This document shows, in pieces, positions 1 to 14,400 of a stretch of 64,000 bases of DNA; positions within the stretch are counted from its first letter, which is position 1, and every line of letters starts with the position of its first letter. Under the pieces are notes generated by a model. That model did not search any database. It saw only the letters and a program-made list of their open reading frames with translations, and was not told the DNA's origin. Source of the DNA: Paragordius varius (Eukaryota; Nematomorpha); the NCBI GenBank assembly GCA_964247055.1, contig OZ176058.1:1798001-1862000 (forward strand), written 5' to 3'. The position numbers were made by a program, and so were the translations under genes.

Positions 1-1221
1 ATTAATATATATTTGATAGTTTCTATATATATAATTTTTTTGTAAAGTATTGTTTTTGAATTGACACGGCTGACAATTATTGTTTTTACACGAAGAATGG
101 CGTAGATTTGGGTTAGTTTTAAGAATTAAAATTAATTTTTTTTTAATTTTAAAATTTTTATAAAATTTAGATATTATTTAAAATGAATATATATTTGATA
201 GTTTCTCTATATATAATTTTTTTGAAAAGTATTGTTTTTGAATTAACACGGCTGACAATTATTGTTTTTACACGAAGAATGGCGTAGATTTGGGTTAGTT
301 TTTGAGATTTTAAAATTAATTTTTTTTAATTTTAATTTTTTTTTGAGAAAATTAATATATTATTTAAAATTTATATATATATATATATTTGATAGTTCCT
401 ATATATATAATTTTTTTGAAAACTAATTGTTTTTGAATTAACACGGCTGACAACTATTGTTTTTACACGAAGAATGGCGTAGATTTGGGTTAGTTTTAAG
501 AATTAAAATTAATTTTTTTTTAATTTTAAAATTTTTATAAAATTTAGATATTATTTAAAATTTTAGTTTTTATTTGAAGTTTTTTTGATTGATTCATGTA
601 TTTATTTTTTTTAATTCAATTTCATGATTTTGGCGAGTGTAAAAAGATTTTTATATTGATATTTTATAAGTTTTTAATAAATTATAAAAAAAATTTAAAA
701 AATCGCCATTTTTTGCTATATATAGTTCAAAAAATATCGTGGATTTTGGGTGACATTATTAGAAATTTTTTTTTGAGAACAGTAAAATATAAATAATTTT
801 TTAATATTAATGATTTATTTTCAATGATTCATATATTTATTTCAACATCATTTTTAATATTTTCAGAGTTTTTTTATTATAATTTTTAAAAAACTGGCCG
901 ATTTTAGCTGTATTTTTGGAAACAAGGCTTAATATTATTTGTTATAGTCTAAGAATGTTGGGTTTTGTAGATTAATTTTGATTTTTTTGAAAATTTTCAG
1001 AAAATAAATTATTTTTTTGGAATTTGTTATAAATTATTGTTTAAAATTGAAATATTTTCCTAAATACAAAATTAAAAATACAGCTAAAAACTATTGTTTT
1101 TAGCACTATGAATGGCGTGGATTTGGGTTAGTTAAAAATTAATTAATTTTTTATGAAAATTTTCTAAATTTTATTTTGAGAACATTAAAATATTATTTAA
1201 AATTATTATTTATTTGATAGT

Positions 1222-1267
<46 letters not shown>

Positions 1268-2420
1268 TTGAAAAGTATTGTTTTTGGATTAAAATACGGC
1301 TGATAATTATTTTTTTTATGCGAAGAATGGTGTGGATTTGGGTTATTATTTGAAATTTTTTTATGTTTAATTTTTAGATATTCTTAAAAAATATAAAAAT
1401 ATAGTAAATTAAATTTTTTTTTGATAATGTTTTTCGAATTTGCGGTTGTTAAAATTTGTAATCAATAAATATTTATTTTATTAATATTTTCTGAGAACGA
1501 ATTTTTATGTTAAAATAATAATTTGATTTATAAAAGGTAGTACAATGGATTAACTAAAAAAAATTATAATAAGATGTAAATTAAACAAAATTTGAAAAAA
1601 TATAAATATAAATTATGATAACAAAAAAATTGCAAAGTGTGCAATGTTCGAAAATTTTGGATATAGTATAAATTAATAAATTTTACGAGAATTCATCAAA
1701 TTATTATTTAACAATATTTATTTTAATAATTTCTTAGTTAAGAATTTTTTGAAACTATAGTTTTTACACGAAGAATGGATTTGAATTATATTTTTGAGAT
1801 TTTTTATTTAATTGATTTTTGACTCTGCAAAAATTGTATTTTGATTGAGTTTTTAACAAATTATAAAAAAAATTGAAAAATGGTCTTTATATATATATAT
1901 ATAATATATTTGAAAACACAGGTGATAGATTTTTTTACAAGAATGGCGTGGATTTGGGTTAATTTTATGAATTAAAATTAATTTTTTTTTTTAATTTTAA
2001 AATTTTTGTTGAGAACATTAAAATATTATTTAAAATGAATATATATATTTAATATTTTTATTTCAACATCATTTTTGATATTTTCAGAGTTTTTTTTATA
2101 ATTTTTAAAAAACTGGCCGATTTTAGCTGTATTTTTGGAAAAAACGGCTGAATATTATTTTTTTACACTAAGAAAATAGCTATTTGGGTTTATAAGATTG
2201 ATTTTAATTTTATATAGAAAACTTTAAGAAAATAAATTATTATTATGGACTTATAAATTTTTGTTTAAAATTGAAATATTTTTCTAAATACAAAATTAAA
2301 AATACAGCTAAAAACTATTGTTTTACACCAAGAATGGCGTGGATTTGGGTTAGTTTTAAGAATTAATAAATTTTTTATGAAAATTTTTAAATTTTTTTTG
2401 AGAACCTTAAAATATTATTT
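1..2420 (+). repeat. Exon-boundary satellite A1: SPRY exon end plus donor, about 9-10 copies
   Basis: The exon tail reading YTKNGVDLG with its GGGTTAG donor recurs near 63, 243, 441, 900, 1081, 1285, 1745, 1912, 2140 and 2301. The copies are separated by related A+T-rich intron sequence. The first three are almost identical and keep the frame. Later ones carry stops or 1-nt shifts (for example near 1081 and 2301). The array is open at the left window edge. A TA microsatellite lies at about 1225-1262. Confidence 0.8.
63..111 (+). CDS. RanBPM: SPRY exon 3' end (CFYTKNGVDLG), first of several repeated copies
   Basis: Read in frame, this stretch gives ADNYCFYTKNGVDLG and stops at a GT donor (phase 1). 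It matches the RanBP9 SPRY phrase that precedes GIAFTDLPPNLYPTV. Nearly identical copies lie at about 243-292 and 441-491. None of the three carries the expected upstream SPRY residues, so the functional full-length exon is probably left of the window and these are partial array copies. Which donor is used cannot be told from sequence. Confidence 0.6.
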
Positions 2421-5400
2421 TAATTTAACTTAATAATTTATAATAAATTCGATTTTATTATAACAAAAATTAAAATAATACGGAGAATACGTAACAATGT
2501 AAAGGCAAATATTTTTTTCTAAAAAACAACCCCATACCTTTTTAAACCTTAATATTTTCTATATAAGCTATTTAATCACATTTATAAAGTATAAAATTGA
2601 GTAATATTATATATATATATATATATATATCACATTTTGCTATTTTAAATCATCAGTTATATTGATATAAAACTAGTTTTAAAAAGTATGGTTGGTTGGT
2701 TGGTTGGTTATCTTTTAGAAAAAAATATTTGTCTTTATATTTTTACGTTTTGTCCCCATAGTATATATTAATTTAATTATTATATAATTTTTATTATCTT
2801 TTATACCTTTAGGTATAGCCTTCTATGATATACCGGTAAATATTTTTTTATAATTTAGAAATTAATTAATTGTTTGTAAAAAAATTTTTAAATGTGATTT
2901 GAATATATTTTTTTTTATATATATAGAAATTTACAATTCAAATTCACCCTTGAACAATTTAAATTTACCCTTGAACAATTTAAATTGACCCTTGAAAAAT
3001 AAATTATATATAACTCTCATCATTAATATAAATTATATTTTTACGACATATTTTTACGATTATTTTTTCAGCCTTATAAAATTTTTAAACCGAATTTCAT
3101 TTTAAAAATATTATATAATTGTTAATCTTATCTTAAAAAACACGTAATTTATTTTAGGGTAAATTCGAATTGATGTTCGAAGGTGAATTTGAATTATTGT
3201 TTAAGGGTTAATTATAGAACTAAACAATGTTGAGGCACAAAAAATTTCTTTAAAATAAATAAATAAAAGATTGTTTTATATAAACAAAATTGTATATATT
3301 TTTTAAATTTTTAACATTTATAAATATATTAAAAGTATTTTTTAAAATTGAATATAAAATAAATTTTAATTCATATAAACAAAATTGTAATATTTTTAGT
3401 ATTTATAAATATTTTATAAAATAATTTTTTAATTATATAAATAAATTTAATTCATATAAACAAAATTGTATATATTTTTAGTTTTTATAAATTATTAGTA
3501 TTTGTAAATATTTTAAATAGTAATTATTTAATCATATATATAAAATAAATTAAAAATTTTTATATTTACATTTTTTTAAAAATTTCTTTTTTATAATTTT
3601 TTTATATGTTCAAATATTTTTAAATTATAATTTTTTAATCATATATATAAAATAATTTTTTTTATATAAACAAAATTGTATATATTTTTTAAATTATTAG
3701 TAGTATTTATAAATATATATTAAAAGTAATTTTTAAATTATAAAAATAAATTTAATTTATATAAACAAAATTGTAATATTTTTAGTATTTATAAATATTT
3801 TATAAAATAATTTTTTAATTATATATAGAAAATTAATTTTTTTAATATTTTAATTTTTATATAGTTTCTTTATCTTAAATATAATTTTTTAATTATATAT
3901 ATATAATAAATTTAATTTTTTTAATAAATTGAATATTTAAATAAATTTATTTTTTTAAAAATTTCTTTTTTTTTCTTTTTTTTCATAAATTAGCCCAACC
4001 TTTACCCAACGGTGGGACTTCAAACCCTGGGTGAAACTATTCAAGCCAATTTTGGGCAGGTGCCCTTCGCTTTTGATATTTTTGACAAAATCAGCTGTTT
4101 ACGACAAAAAGTATATACTTCCATACTCGGCCTTGACGCGAGTAAAGCCTTACACCTCAATAGTATACCTATTTCATTAAGTAAGTTTTTTGTTATACGT
4201 TAAAGTTTTTTGAAAAATGTTGGTAATCGCTAAAGATCAGCTGTTTTTATAAACTAGAAGTATAGTTCACCTAGAATTTGTTTTGATATTTTGATTCATA
4301 AGTTATTTAAAGTTTTTTGAGTTTTTAAACATTTTTGACAAAATCAGCTGTTTACGACAAAAAGTATATACTTCCATACTCGGCCTTGACGCGAGTAAAG
4401 CCTTACACCTCAATAGTATACCTATTTCAAGTAAGTAAGTTTTTACTTTTTTTAAGTTAGTTAACAGCTGTTTTATAAAATAAAAGTTTAGTTTCACCCT
4501 AAAAGTACACATTTTTAATTTAATTATTAAAAGAAATTTTGATTATTAACATTTTTTTAAGTTTTTTGAGTTAAAGAGTATTTTTGACAAAATCAGCTGT
4601 TTACGACAAAAAGTATTTACTTCCATACTCGGCCTTGACGCGAGTAAAGCCTTACACCTTAATAGTATACCTATTTCATTAAGTAAGTTTTTACTTTTTT
4701 AAAAATATTTGTCAAAGTTTTTTTAAAAAAGATGTTTTATATTTAAAAAAATTCAGAGTTAAGATATTTTAGATTTAAGTTTTGATTTTCATAAGTAATG
4801 AAACTTTCTGGAAGTTTTGAGTTATGTTTAAACATTTTTGACAAAATCAGCTGTTTACGACAAAAAGTATTTACTTCCATACTCGGCCTTGACGCGAGTA
4901 AAGCCTTACACCTCAATAGTATACCTATTTCGAGTGAGTAAGTTTTTACTTTTTTGAAAATATTTGCTAAAAATTTGATACTAAAGATCAGCTGTTTTCA
5001 TAAACTAGAAGTATAATTTCACCTAGAATTTGTTTTGATATTTTGATTAATAAGATTTTTTAAGTTTTTTGAGTTGATCTTGACAAAGACAGCCGTTTGA
5101 GGCAAAAAGTATTTACTTCTATACTCGACTTTGACTCAATTAAAGCCTTACGCTTCAATAGTATACCTATTTCATTAAGTAAGTTTTTACTTTTTTTGAA
5201 AATATTTGTCAAAGTTTTTTTGAAAAATATTTGGTAATCGCAAGATCAGCTGTTTTATATTTAGAAATCTATCAGGGCCTTTTACAGGTGTTTAGATTTT
5301 GAAATTTACTAGATTTAATCTTTGGAATTTTTAATTTTTATAAATTAATGAAACTTTTTGGAAGTTTTAAGTTATGTTTAATATTTTTGACAAAATCAGC

Positions 5401-8400
5401 TGTTTACGACAAAAAGTATATACTTCTATACTCGGCCTTGACGCGAGTAAAGCCTTACACCTCAATAGTATACCTATTTCATTAAGTAAGTTTTTACTTT
5501 TTTTTCAAAATATTTGTCAAAAAATAAGTTACCAGCTGTTTTATATTTAAAAAAATTCAGAGTTAAGATGTTTTAGATTTAAGTTTTGATTTTCATAAGT
5601 AATGAAACTTTCTGGAAGTTTTGAGTTATGTTTAAACATTTTTGACAAAATCAGCTGTTTAAGACAAAAAGTATTTACTTCCATACTCGGCCTTGACGCG
5701 AGTAAAGCCTTACACCTCAATAGTATACCTATTTCGAGTGAGTTTTTACTTTTTTTGAAAATATTTGTTAAAAAATAAGTTACCAGCTGTTTTATATTTA
5801 AAAAAATTCAGAGTTAAGATGTTTTAGATTTAAGTTTTGATTTTCATAAGTAATGAAACTTTCTGGAAGTTTTGAGTTATGTTTAAACATTTTTGACAAA
5901 ATCAGCTGTTTAAGACAAAAAGTATTTACTTCCATACTCGGCCTTGACGCGAGTAAAGCCTTACACCTCAATAGTATACCTATTTCAAGTAAGTAAGTTT
6001 TTACTTTATTGAAAATATTTGCTAAAAATTTGATACTAAAGATTAGCTGTTTTATATTTAAAAAAATTCAGAGTTAAGATGTTTTAGATTTAAGTTTTGA
6101 TTTTCATAAGTAATGAAACTTTCTGTAAGTTTTGAGTTATGTTTAAACATTTTTGACAAAATCATCTGTTTACGACAAAAAGTATATACTTCTATACTCG
6201 GCCTTGACGCGAGTAAAGCCTTACACCTCAATAGTATACCTATTTCGAGTGAGTTTTTACTTTTTTTAAGTTCGTTAACAGCTGTTTTATAAAATAAAAG
6301 TTTAGTTTCACCCTAAAAGTACACATTTTTAATTTAATTATTAAAAGAAATTTTGATTATTAACATTTTTTTAAGTTTTTTGAGTTGAAGAGTATTTTTG
6401 ACAAAATCAGCTGTTTTCGACAAAAAGTATTTACTTCTATACTCGGCCTTGACGCGAGTAAAGCCTTACACCTCAATAGTATACCTATTTCGAGTGAGTT
6501 TTTACTTTTTTAAAAAATATTTGTTAAAGTTTTTTTGAAAAATATTTGGTAATCGCAAGATCAGCTGTTTTATATTTAGAAATCTATCAGGGCCTTTTAC
6601 AGGTGTTTAGATTTTGAAATTTACTAGATTTAATCTTTGGAATTTTTAATTTTCATAAATTAATGAAACTTTTTGGAAGTTTCAAGTTATATTTAATATT
6701 TTTGACAAAATCAGCTGTTTACGACAAAAAGTATTTACTTCCATACTCGGCCTTGACGCGAGTAAAGCCTTACACCTCAATAGTATACCTATTTCGTTAA
6801 GTAAGTTTTTACTTTTTTTGAAAATATTTGTCAAAGTTTTTTTGAAAAAGATGTTTTGAGTTACTATAAACTAAAAAACTTTAGTTTTACCCCAAAACTA
6901 CACATTTATAATGTAAGTTTTGATATTTTGATTAATAAGATTTTAAGTTTATTAGGTTGAAGCGCTAAACATTTTTGACAAAATCAGCTGTTTTCGACAA
7001 AAAGTATATACTTCTCTACTCGACCTTAACGTGAGTAATCCTTAAACCTTAATAGTATACCTTTGAGTGAGTTTTTTGAAAATATTTGTTAAAGTTTTTT
7101 TCAAAAGCTGTATTAAGTAACCAGCTGTTTTTCTTAACTAAAAGTTTAGTTTTACCCCAAAAGCACAAAATTTTTAATTAAAGATTTGTGAAATTTTGAT
7201 TAATAAGATTTTTCAAGTTTTTTGAGTTAAGTTAAACATTTATGACAAAATCAGCTATTTGCTTCAAAAAGTATATACTTTTATACTCGGCCTTGATGTG
7301 AGTAAAGGCGTAAACCTCAATACTATACCTTCAACAAGTTAAGTTTAAACTTTTATGAAATTATACGGACAAAACCTAAAAATATAAAGACAAATATTTT
7401 TTCGAAAAGACAACCAACCATACTTTTTTAGATTTAAATTTTTCTCATATAATTGATTTGTTTACAATTCTAAAATATATAATGATTGTGTTACCAATAT
7501 ACATCTCTATTTTATACTTTGTTGTTTTATATTATTTAAATTATCAAGATTTAAAAAGTATGGTTGGCTTTTAATAAAATATATATTTGTCTTTATATTT
7601 TTACGTTTTGTCCTCACGTATAATTTCATGTTTTACTGTATTTTTTTGAAAAAGGTATTTTAAGTTACCAGCTGTTTTTCTAAACTAAAAGTTTAGGTTA
7701 CCCCAAAAGTATACACTGATTTAAGGTTTGAAAGAAATTTTGATTAATAAGCTTTTTTGATTTTTTTGCTTAAACACTCCTGACAAAAACAGCTGTTTGC
7801 GACAAAAAGTATATACTTTTATACTTGGTCTTAACTCGAGTAAAGCCTTACATCTCAATTTGAAAAGTTTTAATTTTTAAAAAAATTTTGGTAAGAATTG
7901 GAAATTCGAAATGCTAAATATCAGCTGTTTTCTATTTAAAATAAATTTCAATGAATTTCTTAACTTTTATTAGATTTAAATTTTAGGGATTTTAAATTAA
8001 CATAAGTTAAAAACACCTTTGGAAATTTTTTTGGCAAAATTTTGTTTAAAAAAATTAGTTGTTTATATATATTTATATATATTTATATATATGTATATAT
8101 ATATATATATATTAGCACCAAACGAATTAAGTTTACTAATTTTACTGATGTTCTATAAACTTAGTTAAATTTAAAATTTAAATAGTTTTTTTTTTATTTC
8201 TCAAAAAATGAATTTCATTTGATAACTTTTTAATGTAATAAATAGTTATTTATATTATATTTTAATTAATTTTATGGCTAAATTTTATATATTGGCCATT
8301 AATTGTAAAATTAATTTTATATATACCATTTACAATTTTAATTCACCCTCGAACAATTCAAATTAACCTCAAAAATAAATTATATGTTTTATAGTTTAAT

Positions 8401-11400
8401 TATTTTTTCAACATTATTATATTAATTTTAAATAGAATTTGATATTTTAAAAAAAGATACTAGAAAAAATAATGGTAAATTTTAATCTTTAAACAACACA
8501 TATAATACTTTATTTTAGGAGGGTGAATTTGAATTGTTTAAGAATTGTTCAAGGGTGAATTTGAATTATTCAAGGGTGAATTTGAATTGTTCAAGGGTGA
8601 AATTATTCAATGGTGTTTGAATTGTTTTATGGTAAATTTGAATTGTTTTATGGTAAATTTGAATTGTTTAAGGGTGAATTTGAATTGAGGGTCAATTTGA
8701 ATTGTAGTTGAACTTTAAATGATATATATATATATATATATATATATTAAATTTAGTTTTTTTGTGATAGTTTCATTTTTTAATATCAATATAAATATTT
8801 TAAAAAACATATAATTTTTATCAGTTTTGTTATAAAACTTTAATATATTGAGGGGATATAATTTATGTCTTTTAAAGCAAGAAAATTTTACAATAAAAAT
8901 GCTCTCTTTTTTTTAATTTGGGTTATTTTTTACTGAATATTTTTTATTAATATATTCAAATAATAAATAAATCAATATATATATATATGTTTAAATTATT
9001 TTTATACATATTTTTTTAGATCATAATAATACCAACCAAAATAATACGCCACCATGGAAAAATCTTATAACCACTTCCAATTGGAATTTGAATAACAGCA
9101 AAAATGCCAAAAATATTAATAATCTTGATTGGGGAACTATTTTACAAAGGTAGTACAGACAGTATTTATAGAAATTTTTAGTAATTTCAATAAAAATTAA
9201 AAAATATTTTACTTTTTAAAAAATTTATTTTATTTAAAATTAAGATATTTGAAACATTATTTGGTTTTTATATATTTTTTCATATATATATATATATATA
9301 TTAATATAAGTTGAAATATGGACAAAATGTAAAATACGGACAAATTTTTTTTTCAAAAAAACCATCTAATACTTTTTATTTATATTTTATACCAAAAAAC
9401 ATTTAATTAGAATCTTAAATATATAATTGATTGTATTACCAATTGATATTTCTATATTTAAATAAATTAAGTTCCAAAAAGTATAATTATTTTTTGAAAA
9501 AAAGAATATTTGTCTTTATATTTTCAAGTTTTGTCCGTATAATTTCATTTTTTACTGTATTAAATTACAATCGTAAAATATATAATTGATTGTGTTTCCA
9601 ATATAAAATTCTATTTTATACTTTATAGTTTAAAACAATGAGTTATATATTTTAAAAAAAAGTTAAATTTATGAAGTATATGGGGGTTATCTTTTTGAAA
9701 AAAAGAATATTTGTCTTTATATTTTCAAGTTTTGTCCGTATAATTTCATTTTTTACTGTAAAAGTACAGTATTTTATGGAATTTTTTTGTAAATCTTCTC
9801 ACAATTTCTTTTATATTTTAATTTTTCAAAATATTTTTTTTAATTTGATATTAAGATATTTAAAACCATTATTTTTTTTATTTTTTATTATTTATTTTTA
9901 ATACTATATATATATATATATATATATAATTCATATATATATATATATATATATAAATTAATAATTTTTTAAATTTTTTTATATAGTATAGTAAATTAAG
10001 GAAAATATTTTGAAAATATAAAATTTATCCAATCATTTTAAAATATCAAAAATTACCATATACACTTTAAATCCACCCTTAAACATTTGAAATTTACCCT
10101 AAAATAAATTATGTCTTTTTAAGATTAAATATTACCTATATTTTTATATATTTTAAAAAAATAAAAATTTGTTAAAATAAAATTGTATAAAATAATAATC
10201 TATGTCACGATTATATATATATATCTATAATGAGTTATATTAGTTAGAAAATATATAATTTAATTAATTTTAGGGTGAATTTAAATTGTTCAAGGGTGAA
10301 TTTTTAAATATTTTGATTTAAATTTATATTTATATTTTGATTTAAAAATAATTTTTAATATTTTATATTAAATAGGATAACATATGATTACTTAATGCAT
10401 CAAGGTTACATAAAAACTGCTCAGTCATTTCTAAGAAATCTAAATGTTTCTACAAGTAAAATATTTTTTTATTTTTTTTTTAATATATTTTTTTATTTTT
10501 TTATAAATTTTAATTTTTTTGGATTTTTAATATTATTATTTTTTTGGTTTATTTATTTTTTTATATTTTGCATTATTAATATAAATGAATAATTTTGGTT
10601 ATTTAATTTTTGATTTTGAATTTTTTAATGTAGTTTTTTTAATTTTGTTTTTTTATTTATTTTATTTTGGATTTTTATTTTATTGAAATTTTATTAATTT
10701 TTTATTTATTTTTATGTTTGTTTTTTTTGGTTTTCTTATTTTTTTCATAAAATATAATTTTAAATTTTTAATATAAATGCATAATTTTGGGATTGATTAT
10801 TAATTTTGCATTTTTTAATTTTTATTTTTTTTGGTTTTTTTATTTTTTAGAAATATAGTTTTAATTTGTATAAAAATTAATTTTTATAACACTTTTTAAT
10901 TAACTTTTTTAATTTTTTTAATTTATACTATTATATTTAGTATAACAACATATAATTAATTAATTAATTAAAAGTTTTTATATTATATAATGAAACATTT
11001 TTTAAATCAATTTTTTAATTTTATTTTATATTTTAGCTAATTCTAAATCGGATGACATCGATGTAGAAAATAGAAAAAGTAATAATTTTTAAAAATTTTA
11101 GTTTTAAATTTAAAAAATAATATTTTTTTAATAATTTTAATTTAAATTTTATATGAATATTTTTAATTATTTTAATTTAATTTTAATTTAAACTATTTCA
11201 TAATATTTTAATTGGATTTTTATTTTTAACCTATTTTATAATATCTTTTCAGGTAATATATGTTTATCTTTTTTGAAATTTAAAATTTAGAATAGACAAA
11301 TATAAATTTTTCAATCACAATTATTATAATTATTTTAATAAAATACTTTATTATTTTTAATTCAAAAATTCAAATGTAAAATTTTTTAAATAAAAAATAA

Positions 11401-14400
11401 TATGAACATTTAATTTTTTATAATTTTTTTAAAAATTTACTCTTAAATATTTATTAATTTTTTAGATTTTTTTAAAATAAAATTTATTTTAGAAATTCAA
11501 AATTTAGTACTTTTTATATTATTAATTAAAACATTTACATAAATCCATTTTTTTAAATTTATTAATTTTTTCCTAGAAAGTTTAAATTTATTAATTTTTT
11601 AATAAAATAATAAATTTATTATATTTCTAAATATTAATACATTATTAAAAAATATTTTTATAAAATAATTTAAATATTTAATTCTCATATTTTTATTTAA
11701 AATTTTTATTAATTTTTTGTTAAAAATTTCTTTTATTAATATTTCTTAATATTAAATTAAAATATTAAATTAAAGCCTTAATATCAAAAATTTTTATAAA
11801 CACCTTAAAAATTATATAATTTTTTATAATTTTATCAAAAATATTTTTTTTTTTAAAATAATTTTTTTTAAATTTTATTAATTTCTAAATATTATTATAA
11901 CCCAAAATATTAATTAATTTAAATAATTTAATTTCTAAAATTTTTTATTAATTTTTATTTTTAGAAATTCAAAATTTAGTTCTTGGCGGACAAATCGGAG
12001 CAGCTTTAGGAGAATGCAATAATAAATATCCTGCCATCTTTTTACAACACATTCTTGATATGGATAATGTTAATATTCTGAATAATTCAATTATTGAAAG
12101 TTTATTTTTTTTAATTAATTTAGATTATTAATTTAATTTGACTTATTTTAGTTTGTTTTTTTTTAAAAAAGTTAATATATATTTTATTATTACGGAATGT
12201 AAATTATTATAATTTTTATTTATTTTATTTAATTAATTTATATTTTTTGAAATAAACTTTATAAATATAAATTTTTATTAAAAGGTATCATTTATTTTTT
12301 ATTATTTTTAAATATTTTTAAAGTATTTATTTTTAATTTAATTTTATTTTTATGTTTTTTTAAATAGATTAGTAATGAAAGGTATTTTCATATTTTTTAT
12401 ATTTAAGTTTAAAAGTCTTAATTATTTTATATTTTGAAAATGTTTTAAATTCTAAATTTATGAAAAAGTTTTAAAACTCTAATTTCCAATTATAAAAAAT
12501 TAATTATATCATAATATATTATTAAAAGTTATTTTTAATTTAGTTTTTTTAAAAAAGTTAATATATATTTTATTTTAAGTTTTATTATAAGTTTTATATA
12601 ATTTTTTATTATTTGATAATTTTGGAAAAGTACAGTTATGTATATATAAATTTTCTATTTAATTTAGTTTTATTTTTTATCTAAGATAAAATTAATTATT
12701 CGATAATTTCGGTTAAGTTAAAAATATTTTAAAATATATTATTAATGAAAGTGATATTCGGTTTTTTAAGTTTTATATTTAATTTTTTGAAAAGATTTTT
12801 GGGGAAAATGTGAAATAGTTTTTTTTATTTATAAATTATTATATTTTTTTATACAAATTTTTATTAATTTCAATTTTTTAAAAAATTTAAATTTTATTAT
12901 TTATTTTTTATTTATATAAAAGTAATTTTTATTTTAATTTTTTTAAATCAAAACTAATTTAAATTTTTTTTATTTTCATAATTCATTTAAATTTTATTTT
13001 TTTTTATTTTAAAAAAATAATATTAATATAAATTTTAAATTTATTATTTTTATTTATTTTTTTATGTTTTTTTAAATATATTAGAAATGAAAGCAATATT
13101 TATTTGGTCTATGTTTTTAAAAAAAATTTAATTTTTGATAAGATTTTTATGAAAAATGTGAAATACTTTTTTTAAAAAAAGTTATTATAATTTTTTATTT
13201 TAAGCTTTATTTCTATTATTTTTAATAAAAGTTAATTATTTTTATTTTAATTTTTTTATTTTAAAAATATATTATTAATATAAATTTTAAATTTAATTTA
13301 TTTTTTATTACGTTTTCAAATTATATTGATAATTTCGGAAATTAAATTAAGTTAATTATAATTTTATAAATTATTATCTTTTCAATTTAATTTCATTTTA
13401 ATATTTATTTTTCAATAATGTGTTATTAGTATCAATTTTAAATCTTCTATTTTTATAAAAATATATATTTTAATTTTAAGTTTTATATAGAATATTTATT
13501 TATTTGATATAAAATATAATATTAATGAAAGTAATTTTTATTTGGTTTCCAAGTTTTATAAAAAAAATTTTTTGTAAGATTTTTGGGGAAAATGTTAAAT
13601 AGTTTTTTTTATTTATAAATCATTATATTTTATTTTTAATTATTTTATATTTTAAAAAATATTTTAAAGCTCTAATCTTATCAAAAAAGTTTTTATTATA
13701 TGTTAATTTATTTATATATTATATATATTTTTAACTTTATTTTAGATTTTGAAATAATTTTTTATAGAAGCATAAAATAAAAAAAAAATTTAAATTATTA
13801 ATTATTATATTTTTTAATTATATTTTATTTTTTAAGATTTAAAAAGTTTTTTTAATGATAATTTCGGAAAAGTTGAAAAATTTATTTAATTTAAAAAAAA
13901 TATTATTAATGAAAGTAATTTATATTATATCATCATTTTTAATTTTTCAAAAAAAGTTATTAAAATAATTTTAAAAATTAATAATTTGTTCCCCTTTTAG
14001 CCATCGACCATTCAATAAATATGACCAACCATTTCGATATATAAATGTAATTATATTATAAAACAATTTGGTTTATCTTGGGGAAGGGTTTTTTCTCTGT
14101 TTTAATGTATCATTAACCATTTAATGTATCGACTGTGTTGTCCCGATGTGAGTTTCAGTAGATACCTTTTGTCAATTTTCTTTGAAATTCTTTAAAGACC
14201 ATCAATAGTGTGAACTAAAATCCATTTTGGGTATCCATCTCAAATGGCTTCGTGAACCGCATTTTTGATTCAAAAAACCAGTAGACCGCATTTTGATTAT
14301 ATATATTATATGGGCTCTGATAAATATTTTATTGATTTTAAACATAAGACTGTAAAATGCTAGGTTGTTGCCAATTTATTTCGATTCTATGAGCATATTT

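Noticed and set aside
596-796. Small frame in array A1
   Set aside because: Pure A+T-rich intron sequence with no splice or homology support.
1225-1262. TA microsatellites (also 8058-8112, 24745-24786, 33960-34000, 34298-34335, 50415-50454) as regulatory elements
   Set aside because: Common filler in A+T-rich DNA. No positional pattern beyond co-duplication inside array A6.
1-7870. CRISPR-like look of regularly spaced repeats
   Set aside because: The spacers are homologous to each other, the repeats are exon pieces with splice donors, and the setting is an animal gene.
4181-7870. Copies as cassette exons of a duplicated-domain gene
   Set aside because: Units lack an acceptor directly before the core and later copies are decayed. 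They look like intron-borne exon tails rather than full exons.
9671-9901. Phe-rich small protein
   Set aside because: It lies over the right arm of an F1 MITE and T-rich intron. No homology and extreme composition.
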